A stretch of DNA of 64,000 bases from Pseudoalteromonas umbrosa (lineage in GTDB: Bacteria > Pseudomonadota > Gammaproteobacteria > Enterobacterales > Alteromonadaceae), in contig NZ_JASJUU010000004.1 of NCBI RefSeq assembly GCF_030125375.1, positions 248,001 to 312,000 of the forward strand. Direction: 5' to 3'. The position numbers were made by a program, and so were the translations under genes. Below the pieces are notes generated by a model. It saw only the letters and a list, made by a program, of their open reading frames with translations, made no database searches and was not told the origin of the DNA. Positions 17,618 to 26,439 of the stretch are shown piece by piece. The number at the start of each line of letters is the position of its first letter. Positions within the stretch are counted from its first letter, which is position 1.

Positions 17618-19945
17618 ATGCTTGATTCTTCATTTGGGTCTTGGGCTCGAATTCTCTCTAATTTGGTTCGAAAATACGGTGAACGAAAGGCTGGTGCCAT
17701 TGCTTATGTACTAGTGCTGATTGCCTCATTAGTTTTGTCCTGTATGTTTTTTTATGTTGCACTGGGTTCAGTGACGTTAGTCAATGTTTTATCAGTTATG
17801 GTGTTTGCAGCGTTAACGTCGCCATTACTGATATCTGTTGCTGTATTTGCAATTCGTCAATTGGAAAGCTCAAAAGAATATTTAGAGTCTGCAACACAGC
17901 AAGAGAAGCTCTTGAACCAGACTTTAAAGGATAATATTAATCGTCTTAACAATGAAATTGATGAACGGAAAATGGCGCTGCATGCCAAGCATCGTGCAAT
18001 CGCTGAGTTGAGGAATGAAATAACAGAACGTCGCAAGGCAGAACAAGAGCTCGCGCAGCAGAGTATGTTATTACGCTCTATTGTGGACTCATCTCCTGAT
18101 CTATTTTATTACCGTGACGAACATGGTGTTTTCGCAGGCTGTAATAAAAAGTTTGAACAAGTTATTGGTATAGATAGTGAAGGGCTAATTGGTAAAACCG
18201 CAGATGAAATCTTCGCTGATCAAACCACACCCAAAGTGCTTGAAACAGATACACAAGTAAGTGCCACTCAGCAAACGCTGTCTTTGGATGTTGAGTACCC
18301 AGTAAAGGATGAAAACCGCTGGTTTGAAATGCGAAAACTGCCTTTCATTAACGATGAAGGGGAGTATATTGGCTTGCTTGCATTTGGGCGTGATATAACA
18401 AGCCGTAAAGAAGCGGAGCAAGCGTTAGAAACTGCTTATAAGGATAAAGGAAAGTTTATTGCCACTTTGAGCCACGAGCTTAGAACACCACTTAATGGTA
18501 TTGTTGGCTTAACCAGAATGTTGCTTGATACTGAGCTGACACAGCAGCAAAAAAGCTGGTGTAATACAGTATTTTCGAGTGCGGAAACACTAGGGAATAT
18601 CTTCAATGACATCATAGACCTAGATAAGATTGATAGGGAACAGTTAGATATTGCAACTGACAGCATAAATGTTTCTGATTTTATTAATGACGTGGTTAAT
18701 TTCTCTGATTTGATTGCTGGGCAAAAAGGTTTGGAATTTAAGATCCAACGTTCAGGCGTTTTGGATGTCTATGCACTTTTAGACCCAACAAGGTTACGCC
18801 AAGTGTTGTGGAACCTTATTAATAATGCAGTAAAGTTTACTCATCGTGGTAATGTGACATTAGAGTGCCGTAGAGAGAACCGTGAAAGCGGTCCATGGCT
18901 AAGTATGAGTATAATTGATACTGGGGTTGGTATTTCCGCTGAACAGCAGGACAGGATCTTTGAAATGTACTACAAGGCGCCAGATGCAGAGGGCAACAAT
19001 GCAATTGGCTCTGGAATTGGCTTGGCGGTTACAAAAGCTCTGGTTTTGGCGATGAAAGGCTCAATTTCTGTAAGCAGCTTACCAGGTCAAGGTAGTCGCT
19101 TTGATGTTGAAATCCCCTTGGAGTTGTGCACTGCACCAAATCAGCAAAGCTATGCAGGAAGGGAGTTATATATATTACTAGTTGAAGATGTTCCACTTAA
19201 CGCTGAAATTGCGACAAACCTATTAGAACAACGCGGACATGAAGTGATCTGGGCTGAAACCGGTGAAGACGCTCTATCGCTTGTACAAACAGAAGATGAT
19301 TTAGACCTTATTTTATTGGATATGCAGCTGCCCGATCTGAACGGTGATGAAGTAGCAAGACAGATCCGAGCGGATAGTCATTTTGATTCACTTCCAATCG
19401 TCGCCTTAACAGCAAATGTGCGTAGTGCAGAGCAAGAGTTGAAAGGGATTAGTATCCAAGGAGCATTAGCAAAGCCCATTAACACCACTAAACTTGATAA
19501 GATGTTGGCTGAGTTGTTTGGTATTGATAGTGTCAAAGACGATGCGAATGCTCATCAACAAAATACGATTGAAGTGTTAGAAATAGAGCGAAACCTACTC
19601 GATATAGAAACGATCACAGACTTTGTTGCATCAATGGGAGTCGATACTTTTAAACGCAGCTGTGAACTCTTTGCTAAGCTTAACCCGACATATTGCGATG
19701 AGTTAAGGGTAGCCAATAAAGGTGGAGATGTGGCTGAGTATGGCTCTGTAGCGCATAAATTAAAAGGTGCTGCTGGGTCTGTTGGCCTTAAGTCTGTTCA
19801 GCAACATGCTAAGGTCATGGAGACGGAATGCGAGGTTGTGTCTTGTGAAGCTCGTGATCTTTGGTTGGAAGAACTGGAAGAATTAATAAGAGAAGGGCAG
19901 GGTGCCCTTCACTCATTAATTGCAAAACTCGCTGAAAACTCTTAG
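17618..19945 (+). CDS. arcB: Aerobic respiration control hybrid sensor kinase ArcB
   Basis: ArcB senses the redox state of the quinone pool and phosphorylates ArcA. From ATG 17618 (after AAGGTGA) it has 775 residues, close to the E. coli 778. Order: two membrane segments (about 28-75), coiled coil, PAS domain (about 145-270), HisKA with H286 in SHELRTPLNG, HATPase (DTGVGIS, GSGIGLA), receiver with D568 in LLLDMQLPD, and a C-terminal Hpt domain with H713 in AHKLKGAAGS. One redox cysteine of the PAS domain is kept (C175 in AGCNKK). The position matching the second E. coli cysteine, C241, is tryptophan (W235 in NRWFEMRK). It converges on arcA with 4 bp between stops. Confidence 0.95.
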   Translation: MLDSSFGSWARILSNLVRKYGERKAGAIAYVLVLIASLVLSCMFFYVALGSVTLVNVLSVMVFAALTSPLLISVAVFAIRQLESSKEYLESATQQEKLLNQTLKDNINRLNNEIDERKMALHAKHRAIAELRNEITERRKAEQELAQQSMLLRSIVDSSPDLFYYRDEHGVFAGCNKKFEQVIGIDSEGLIGKTADEIFADQTTPKVLETDTQVSATQQTLSLDVEYPVKDENRWFEMRKLPFINDEGEYIGLLAFGRDITSRKEAEQALETAYKDKGKFIATLSHELRTPLNGIVGLTRMLLDTELTQQQKSWCNTVFSSAETLGNIFNDIIDLDKIDREQLDIATDSINVSDFINDVVNFSDLIAGQKGLEFKIQRSGVLDVYALLDPTRLRQVLWNLINNAVKFTHRGNVTLECRRENRESGPWLSMSIIDTGVGISAEQQDRIFEMYYKAPDAEGNNAIGSGIGLAVTKALVLAMKGSISVSSLPGQGSRFDVEIPLELCTAPNQQSYAGRELYILLVEDVPLNAEIATNLLEQRGHEVIWAETGEDALSLVQTEDDLDLILLDMQLPDLNGDEVARQIRADSHFDSLPIVALTANVRSAEQELKGISIQGALAKPINTTKLDKMLAELFGIDSVKDDANAHQQNTIEVLEIERNLLDIETITDFVASMGVDTFKRSCELFAKLNPTYCDELRVANKGGDVAEYGSVAHKLKGAAGSVGLKSVQQHAKVMETECEVVSCEARDLWLEELEELIREGQGALHSLIAKLAENS

Positions 19946-19949
19946 CGAA

Positions 19950-20675
19950 CTATGGTTGAGTGCTATCGATTTTACCGATGAAACGGTAGCCTTCACCATG
20001 AATCGTGCTTATAAGCTCAGGGGTGTTACTGTCAGTTTCGAAGTGTTTACGAATACGACGAATAGTAACATCAACAGTACGGTCGTTTGCGCGTAGCTCA
20101 CGGCCTGTCATGTGTTTGATAAGCTGTTCGCGGCTGAAAATGCGACCCGGAGAGTCAAGCATTAAACGAAGAGCTCTATATTCACCTTTTGGTAGACGCT
20201 TAGATTCACCCGTTGGTGAAGTCAAACAGCGACTATTTTCATCTAGTTCCCACCCGTTAAAAGTGATCACACCATTGCTGTCAATAGCCGACTCTTCTGG
20301 TGTTGAACCTGTACGTGAAATTAAGTTACGTACACGAATAGTTAGTTCACGAGGGTTGAACGGTTTTGTGACATAGTCATCAGCACCGATCTCTAAACCT
20401 AAGATTCTATCGACATCGTTATCACGACCTGTTAAGAAAATTAAGCCTACATTTTTTTTCTGGCGTAACTCACGAGCTAAGATTAGGCCGTTTCTACCAG
20501 GAAGGTTTATATCCATGATTACACAGTTGACATCGTCGTTTGCTGTCAATTTTTCATGCATATCATCGCCATCAATGGCTTCAATTACCTTATGACCTTC
20601 GGCTTCAAATAAACTAACGAGGTTCAGTCGAGTTACGTCTTCATCCTCAACAATTAGAATGACTGGCGTTTGCAT
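19950..20675 (-). CDS. arcA: Response regulator ArcA
   Basis: ArcA is the OmpR-type regulator that represses respiratory genes and activates fermentative ones under low oxygen when phosphorylated by ArcB. The 241-residue protein has a receiver domain (VEDEDVTR near residue 9, MDINLPGRNG with the phosphorylated Asp near 54, KPFNPREL with Lys near 103). A winged-helix domain follows, with the DRTVDVTIRRIRKHFE recognition helix. It sits tail to tail with arcB. Upstream in the same direction are a YfiR-family gene and a histidine kinase, 107 bp away. Confidence 0.97.
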   Translation of the reverse strand: MQTPVILIVEDEDVTRLNLVSLFEAEGHKVIEAIDGDDMHEKLTANDDVNCVIMDINLPGRNGLILARELRQKKNVGLIFLTGRDNDVDRILGLEIGADDYVTKPFNPRELTIRVRNLISRTGSTPEESAIDSNGVITFNGWELDENSRCLTSPTGESKRLPKGEYRALRLMLDSPGRIFSREQLIKHMTGRELRANDRTVDVTIRRIRKHFETDSNTPELISTIHGEGYRFIGKIDSTQP

Positions 20676-20782
20676 TATTAATTAACCTTTTCGGAATGTT
20701 TTATTTACAAAAACTTCGGTGTTATATAATAAAACCGAATGTTAACGATTATAGGAGTATATTCAATTGTTAACAAGTAAAA

Positions 20783-21310
20783 TCAGTCAGGATAGAACTT
20801 AGAAACTGCGAGTAGTCTAGAGAGCACTTTAAAATTATGTTGCGCTACTTCTTGCCTGTTAATATATAACCGAATTTTACTCCCTTCTTGGACCAAGGAA
20901 GCAATCCCACCCCCTTCTAAAAATTCGATACTTTCGCCTACAGTCACCATATTTAAGGTAATTGTATCGGTCCAAGTGGATAGTATATCATCTTCCATTG
21001 TTTCATCAATGTATGTGATATCACAGCGCTTGGAAAGTTCCCTAAAAGGGTCAGAAAGATTAACTTTTATTATATCTATGGGTTTACCTCTTATTTTTAA
21101 GTTATTATTTTTATTTAAAATAGCTCCCGGACCATGATTTAAATCATAAAAGCAAAATCTGGTTACTTGCTTATTTTTTTGTTCTGGAAAATCGATTAAC
21201 TTTGCCATTTGATATAAAAAAGCAGATCGAATTTCATGAGGTGATTTAGCGTCAACGTTTAAACTACAAAAAATAAAAATAAATGCAGCTATTAGGTACA
21301 TTATTTTCAT
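20783..21310 (-). CDS. YfiR family (DUF4154) periplasmic protein
   Basis: The 175-residue protein has a signal peptide (MKIMYLIAAFIFIFCSLNVDA) and then a DUF4154 domain: EIRSAFLYQMAKLIDFP, a first cysteine in RFCFYD, a second in KRCDITYI, a VTVGESIEFLEGGG turn, and the closing INRQEVA...VLSRLLAVSKFY. In Pseudomonas, YfiR is the periplasmic repressor of the CHASE8 diguanylate cyclase YfiN. Here its ATG overlaps the stop of a CHASE8-like histidine kinase, so by analogy it probably controls that kinase. No yfiN or yfiB is beside it. The regulatory link is an inference. Confidence 0.85.
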   Translation of the reverse strand: MKIMYLIAAFIFIFCSLNVDAKSPHEIRSAFLYQMAKLIDFPEQKNKQVTRFCFYDLNHGPGAILNKNNNLKIRGKPIDIIKVNLSDPFRELSKRCDITYIDETMEDDILSTWTDTITLNMVTVGESIEFLEGGGIASLVQEGSKIRLYINRQEVAQHNFKVLSRLLAVSKFYPD

Positions 21311-22929
21311 TAAATTACCCCTTTTAGAGGCAAGGTTATAATAAACTTAGTACCTTTTTTATTATCATCAGAAAGGGTTATAGTTCCGCCTAAAGCTTGT
21401 GTGATCAAATTATAAACAAGGTGCATGCCGAGGCCGCTACCGCCTTCTCCACGCTTGGTGGTTACAAATGGATCAAAGATCCGTTTTTTGACGGCGTTAG
21501 ATACACCGACACCATTATCTTGGTAGATAATTTCTAAAGTCTGATGATGTTGCTCTACATGAATATGAATCTGATTATCTTTAAGATCTAAGAAGCCGTG
21601 AATAAGCGAGTTAGATAGAAGTTGCTCAAAAACTTGCTGTAATAGTCCAGCTTTAGTTCTAACGTTCAACTGCTCAGAGCAAGAGAGTTGCCAAGTCACA
21701 TTTTTTATATCGATTTCAGCACGCATACTGCTGATAATGGCATTAAATAGCTTGTTGATATTGACTTCTGAGCTGACCTCTACATCTTGGCTGACTGCTA
21801 CCTTTTTAAAGCTGGATATGAGTTCAGCGGCGCGATTTAAATTGCGGTAAATTAAATCGAGGTTCTCAATGCCGTCATGAATAAAACGTTCTAATTGCTT
21901 TGAAGTGAGGGTTTTTTGTTCAAAAGCTGCGTTTATATCTGCAAGCTTATCTCGCAATAACGTTGAACCCGTCACACCCAGGCCTATAGGCGTGTTAACT
22001 TCATGGGCAACGCCTGCGACCATTTGGCCAAGCGAAGCCATTTTTTCATTCTCAACAATTTGATTTTGGTACTGATGCATTCGTTCCAACGTGTTTAGAA
22101 GCTCTTGGTTTGCTTCTCTGAGCGCGATAGTCCGCTGATTAACCTTTTCCTCTAAGTTTTGATTGAGTTGTTTTATTTCAAGTTTATCAGCTTGATGGCG
22201 AGCAAGCTGGTTTTGGGTCCGCGCGAGCATAATATTCAGATTATTTGCGAGCATATTAACTTCTTCGATATCACTTTTGGTCGCTCTTGCAGAGTAATTG
22301 TGGTTTTTAGAAACATCTTGAAGCATGATCGATAGTGAGTCTATTGGGTTGGCAATCCGCTTCTGAATTGCACGTGCAACAAACAAAACCAAAATAAGTA
22401 CGATTAGTGTTAGTGCAATGTCGACCAATATCTTTTGATTTATGTATTGTGAGAGGCGTTCCAAGCCGCCTCTCACGTAGACATACCCTTCTACTTTCCC
22501 TTCGTATTCTACAGGAATGATCAGTTCAACGTAGTCTGTCGATACCTTAGGTTCTTTTAGTGCTTCAATTTCATTTACTTTTAGAGGCACTGGAGGCGTT
22601 TTACTTGCGTTGTAACTGGTAAAAAAGACAGGTTTGTTGGTCACATCATCAATTGCATAAATATGAATGTTTTTAACTAGTTCGACTTTGTTAAAGGATT
22701 TGAGACGTTTTTCTTCAGTTTTTCTGTCATCAAAAATAAGGGTGATCTGAGCGTTAAAAGCGATGATTTCAGCAATCATTTGTAGCTTATTTACGATCAG
22801 CTTTTTTTGCTCTTTAACATCGAGGTAGGTTGAAATAGATATGGAGAGTGAGAGCGACAAAGCTGTTACTAACATAACAGCACTTATCAAAACTTTTCTT
22901 ATACTTGTTTTTGTTGCGTGTTTTCCCAT
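21310..22929 (-). CDS. Histidine kinase with CHASE8-like sensor and HAMP domain
   Basis: The 539-residue protein has membrane segments at about 12-31 and 165-185. Between them is a periplasmic domain that begins AEIIAFNAQITLIFDD, a CHASE8-like start. It continues with HAMP (RIANPIDSLS), a long coiled coil (about 235-295), a dimerisation domain with the phospho-acceptor His near residue 311 (GVAHEVNTPIG), and a HATPase domain (DNGVGVS, GGSGLGMH). No receiver is attached and no separate response regulator follows except arcA two genes on. It overlaps the YfiR gene by 1 bp, which points to tight coupling. HEVNTPIG is the form of the H-box seen in the HWE-free, coiled-coil kinases often regulated by a periplasmic partner. 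Confidence 0.88.
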   Translation of the reverse strand: MGKHATKTSIRKVLISAVMLVTALSLSLSISISTYLDVKEQKKLIVNKLQMIAEIIAFNAQITLIFDDRKTEEKRLKSFNKVELVKNIHIYAIDDVTNKPVFFTSYNASKTPPVPLKVNEIEALKEPKVSTDYVELIIPVEYEGKVEGYVYVRGGLERLSQYINQKILVDIALTLIVLILVLFVARAIQKRIANPIDSLSIMLQDVSKNHNYSARATKSDIEEVNMLANNLNIMLARTQNQLARHQADKLEIKQLNQNLEEKVNQRTIALREANQELLNTLERMHQYQNQIVENEKMASLGQMVAGVAHEVNTPIGLGVTGSTLLRDKLADINAAFEQKTLTSKQLERFIHDGIENLDLIYRNLNRAAELISSFKKVAVSQDVEVSSEVNINKLFNAIISSMRAEIDIKNVTWQLSCSEQLNVRTKAGLLQQVFEQLLSNSLIHGFLDLKDNQIHIHVEQHHQTLEIIYQDNGVGVSNAVKKRIFDPFVTTKRGEGGSGLGMHLVYNLITQALGGTITLSDDNKKGTKFIITLPLKGVI

Positions 22930-23074
22930 TGTGCGCTCATAGGTGGACCTCTTAACAGCTAACCTTAGTTTAGCAGCTTAGTTAAGTAAGTTAACAAAAA
23001 AGCAGACAATTCCCCTGATCTTATCGTTAGCATTTGGGTTGAAGGCACATTTGGCTGGCGTACAAAGCAGAGTT

Positions 23075-24112
23075 TTATACTTTCTGTGCCTGATATACCG
23101 CGAACTTTGTATTTTTAATTTCTGTTTTAAAGTGTGCAAAGTGCTGCTCAATGATGGGCGGATATTTTAAAAAACTGTTGGCAACGATTTGTAAATTAGC
23201 GCCTTTTTTCATCATATGCTTTGCATTTGCTAAAAATGTCTCAGCGATACTGTAGTCTGTGCTCAGGCCAGTATGAAATGGAGGGTTACTGACAATCATA
23301 TCAAATTTAGTTGTTACTTGCGTTAGTCCATCGCTCAGGATGAACTGCCCATTATGACCGTTTAGTTTTAGTGTTTGTTCACTGGCATACAGTGCTAGTG
23401 CACTGACATCTAAACAGTACAAGGATAAATTGGGTTGCGTATTTAACATGAAGGTTGCTATCAATCCTGCTCCACAACCAAAATCAAGTACATCACCTTT
23501 GTTGGGGATTGTTAAATGGTTAAGCAGTAACTCTGTACCGACATCAAGCTTGCCATGATTAAAGACGCCAGGCACACTGATAGCAGCAAAGTTTTTCTCT
23601 GCTACCTTAACATTGAAAGTATGGTGGTAATTGGCAATATCAAAGCTGTCTTCAGCAGTAAGCTCGTTGAATTCGTATAGGATACAATGTTTAGCACTGT
23701 CTAATTTATAACTTGCTTGTGCATAGGGTTTAAGTTGTTTTTCAACCGATTTTACACCGCCTTTATTTTCCCCTACAACTAATAATCGAGTTGCTTCACC
23801 AAGGTTTGCTCTAATGTTAGTTAACATCATATTTGCCTCAGGTTTAGATTTCGGATAGTAATAAATTACCAAATCTAAGTTATCTATATTAGGCAAGCTA
23901 TGATTAACAAAACTGGTCACGTTTTGGTATTTGGTGGCAGCAAGGTGGTCGGCAAAGTTATAACTAAAAGCGTAAATTTGCGCTGTGGGATTTACCTTAG
24001 TTAACTCAGACAAAAAACCATCATCATTATGATTAATAACTAGAACTTTTGCGCCATGGAGTTCCTCTTCATTGCGAAGTAAAAGTAGGCTAGGATTTGA
24101 TAGTTTTTGCAT
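23075..24112 (-). CDS. rsmC: 16S rRNA guanine-1207 N2-methyltransferase
   Basis: RsmC methylates G1207 of 16S rRNA in the 30S subunit using SAM. The 345-residue protein has the family's two-domain form: a degenerate N-terminal methyltransferase-like half, and a catalytic C-terminal half with VLDFGCGAGLIA (SAM site) and the NPPF motif (SNPPFHTGL) that holds the target base. It closes with the YQAQK tail. It stands alone upstream of the sensor kinase gene. Confidence 0.93.
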   Translation of the reverse strand: MQKLSNPSLLLLRNEEELHGAKVLVINHNDDGFLSELTKVNPTAQIYAFSYNFADHLAATKYQNVTSFVNHSLPNIDNLDLVIYYYPKSKPEANMMLTNIRANLGEATRLLVVGENKGGVKSVEKQLKPYAQASYKLDSAKHCILYEFNELTAEDSFDIANYHHTFNVKVAEKNFAAISVPGVFNHGKLDVGTELLLNHLTIPNKGDVLDFGCGAGLIATFMLNTQPNLSLYCLDVSALALYASEQTLKLNGHNGQFILSDGLTQVTTKFDMIVSNPPFHTGLSTDYSIAETFLANAKHMMKKGANLQIVANSFLKYPPIIEQHFAHFKTEIKNTKFAVYQAQKV

Positions 24113-24152
24113 GATGTATCTCAGGTAATTATCTAGTATCGATATGAAGTAA

Positions 24153-24172
24153 AAGGGGCAATCAAGCCCCTT
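24153..24172 (-). terminator. Terminator of trmB
   Basis: The arms AAGGGGC (24153-24159) and GCCCCTT (24166-24172) surround a 6-nt loop, followed on the minus strand by TTTTACTTC. It lies 13 bp past the trmB stop. Confidence 0.75.
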
Positions 24173-24184
24173 ATTAGAGCTTTT

Positions 24185-24943
24185 TTAAGCTATGCGCTCA
24201 AACATTAGATCCCATACTCCGTGGCCCAGTCGATGGCCGCGTTGTTCAAATTTTGTCAGAGGTCTAAAGTCTGGTCTAGGTACATAGTCATTGTTTTCAG
24301 ACTGGTTACTATATCCTTCTGCTTGTTGCATGACTTCCAACATATGCTCTGCATAGTTTTCCCAGTCAGTTGCCATATGAAAGACACCGCCTACTTTTAA
24401 TTTAGCTCTGATCTTCTGTGCAAATTCGGTTTGCACAATACGACGTTTGTGGTGACGCTTTTTATGCCAAGGATCTGGGAAGAAGAGCTGTAATTTACTC
24501 AAGCTACTATCAGGGATGCAATCAGCTAGTACTTCTACTGCATCGTGCTCGAAAACACGTAAATTGGTTAAGCCATGTTCATCCGCTTCCATCAGACAAG
24601 CGCCGACACCCGGACGGTGAACCTCAATGCCAATAAAGTTTTGGTCAGGATTATTTTTAGCCATCTCAACCAGTGATTTACCCATACCAAAGCCAATTTC
24701 TACAACTACATCATTGTCGTTGCCAAATATTTCACTGAAGTTGAGTAGGCCTTGGCTGTGCTCAAGTCCAAGAGTTGACCAGCACTTTTCTAGCGCTGCT
24801 GCTTGACCTTTAGTTAGGCGACCTTCACGTTTTACAAAGCTGCGCACTTTACGGATGTATTTACCTTCTTGCTCAGCCTGCTCTAGTGCTTGTTTACTCG
24901 ATTCGTTCATTGTCATCATCTGCGGTGTAAAAATTGGGCGCAC
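24185..24943 (-). CDS. trmB: tRNA (guanine-46-N7)-methyltransferase
   Basis: TrmB methylates G46 in the variable loop of many tRNAs. The protein shows the basic N-terminal RKVRSFVKREGRLTKGQ block, the SAM site VVEIGFGMGKS, GIEVHRPG and the catalytic LFFPDPWHKKRHHKRR segment, then the C-terminal TKFEQRGHRLGHGVWD. The start is uncertain: a GTG at 24943 with AGGGAT upstream is preferred, but a GTG at 24958 or ATGs near 24919 are possible. It is divergent from mutY, as in E. coli. A second, divergent TrmB-like protein lies at 58.3 kb. Confidence 0.95.
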   Translation of the reverse strand: MRPIFTPQMMTMNESSKQALEQAEQEGKYIRKVRSFVKREGRLTKGQAAALEKCWSTLGLEHSQGLLNFSEIFGNDNDVVVEIGFGMGKSLVEMAKNNPDQNFIGIEVHRPGVGACLMEADEHGLTNLRVFEHDAVEVLADCIPDSSLSKLQLFFPDPWHKKRHHKRRIVQTEFAQKIRAKLKVGGVFHMATDWENYAEHMLEVMQQAEGYSNQSENNDYVPRPDFRPLTKFEQRGHRLGHGVWDLMFERIA

Positions 24944-25035
24944 ATTATCCCTGTTCACGCGGATAAGTACAAGAGCTTGACGTTTTTAAAAACCTTCTTA
25001 CACTGGCGCGTGAAGCAAGTAGATTGAGAATAAAG

Positions 25036-26094
25036 ATGCCCGTTGACCGTCAAACAGCAAATTGGTTTGCAACACAAGTTGTAGATTGGTACCACGTCCA
25101 TGGCAGAAAAACATTGCCGTGGCAAATAGATAAGACCCCTTATAAAGTGTGGGTTTCTGAAGTTATGTTACAGCAAACACAGGTTGTAACCGTGATCCCA
25201 TACTTTGAACGCTTTATGTCAAGATTTCCGACAGTGATTGACTTAGCTGATGCGGATGAAGATGAGGTATTGCACCATTGGACTGGCTTGGGGTACTACG
25301 CGAGAGCTAGAAATTTACATAAAACAGCTAAAATTATTCGCGATAAATATCAGGGCAAGTTTCCTGAGACTTTTGAGCAAGTTGTAGATTTGCCAGGTAT
25401 TGGGCGTTCAACTGCAGGGGCCATATTGTCACTTGCTCTGGGACAGCATCACTCTATATTAGATGGCAATGTCAAAAGGGTATTGGCACGCTTTTTTATG
25501 GTAGAAGGTTGGTACGGGGTTAAGAAGGTTGAGAACCATTTATGGGATCTGACCAAGGCTGTTACGCCTTCAGGTGATGTCCGTGAGTTTAACCAAGCAA
25601 TGATGGACTTGGGAGCAAGCCTTTGCTCGCGTTCTCGGTTTCAATGTGAACCGTGTCCGTTGGTCGATAAATGCATGGCTCATAAGAACAATAGAGTAAA
25701 AGAGTTTCCAAATTCGAAGCCCAAAAAAGAGAAGCCTAAAAAAACAGCCTATCATTTAATGGTAAAAGTCGATGATAAAGTGTTAATGGAAAAGCGTCCA
25801 AATAGTGGTATTTGGGGAGGGTTATTCGGTTTCTTTGAATTTAAGGAACTAACTGAGCTGGAGACTTTTTTAATTCAGCAAGGAGTTGATGCGACAACCC
25901 GTACTTTAGAGCCATTTGTTCATATATTTACGCATTTTGAACTGACGATTACCCCTATTTGTGTTGAGTTACAGCAAATTCCTGATTGTGTCCATGATAA
26001 TCAATTACTTTGGTATGATGTTAGTCAGCCACCTGAAGTAGGGCTTGCGGCACCAACGAAAAAGTTAGTTAAAGTATTAAAGGCAATGGGTTAA
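25036..26094 (+). CDS. mutY: A/G-specific adenine glycosylase
   Basis: MutY removes adenine mispaired with 8-oxoguanine or guanine. From ATG 25036 it has 352 residues; a TTG four codons upstream is less likely. It has the helix-hairpin-helix with the LPGIGRSTAGAI loop and the catalytic Asp region GNVKRVLARF. A 4Fe-4S cluster motif follows (C-x6-C-x2-C-x5-C, CSRSRFQCEPCPLVDKC). A C-terminal NUDIX-like domain recognises 8-oxoG. It is followed 38 bp later by yggX, the standard pair. Confidence 0.97.
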   Translation: MPVDRQTANWFATQVVDWYHVHGRKTLPWQIDKTPYKVWVSEVMLQQTQVVTVIPYFERFMSRFPTVIDLADADEDEVLHHWTGLGYYARARNLHKTAKIIRDKYQGKFPETFEQVVDLPGIGRSTAGAILSLALGQHHSILDGNVKRVLARFFMVEGWYGVKKVENHLWDLTKAVTPSGDVREFNQAMMDLGASLCSRSRFQCEPCPLVDKCMAHKNNRVKEFPNSKPKKEKPKKTAYHLMVKVDDKVLMEKRPNSGIWGGLFGFFEFKELTELETFLIQQGVDATTRTLEPFVHIFTHFELTITPICVELQQIPDCVHDNQLLWYDVSQPPEVGLAAPTKKLVKVLKAMG

Positions 26095-26132
26095 ACTGTT
26101 TCCATTAATAAAGATAGAGAATAGGTGAGAAA

Positions 26133-26405
26133 ATGGCACGTACAGTTTTTTGTCAAAAATTAAACAAAGAAGCGCCAGGTTTGGATTTTCAATTATATCC
26201 AGGTGAAGTAGGCGAGCGAATTTTTAATAATATTTCAAAAGAAGCTTGGCAGCAGTGGCAACACAAGCAAACAATGCTGATTAATGAAAAGCACTTGAAC
26301 ATGATGGACCCAGATCACCGTCAACTTCTAGAAGAGCAAATGGTCGGCTTTTTATTTGAAAACAAAGAAGTTGAAATAGAAGGGTATAGACCACCTGAAA
26401 AATAA
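26133..26405 (+). CDS. yggX: Fe(2+)-trafficking protein YggX
   Basis: YggX is a small cytoplasmic protein that protects iron-sulfur clusters and DNA from oxidative damage. The 90 residues match the family throughout: MARTVFCQKLNKEAPGLDF with the conserved Cys7, the GEVGERIFNNISKEAW segment and KHLNMMDPDHR. It lies directly downstream of mutY, whose iron-sulfur cluster needs such protection, and the operon ends in a strong terminator. Confidence 0.97.
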   Translation: MARTVFCQKLNKEAPGLDFQLYPGEVGERIFNNISKEAWQQWQHKQTMLINEKHLNMMDPDHRQLLEEQMVGFLFENKEVEIEGYRPPEK

Positions 26406-26432
26406 AAAAGCTGCCTAGGCAGCTTTTTTTAT
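26405..26432. terminator. Bidirectional terminator between yggX and ispB
   Basis: A perfect 16-bp palindrome AGCTGCCTAGGCAGCT (26409-26424) is flanked by A's before and T's after. It serves the convergent genes yggX and ispB. Confidence 0.9.
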
Positions 26433-26439
26433 TTTCTTG

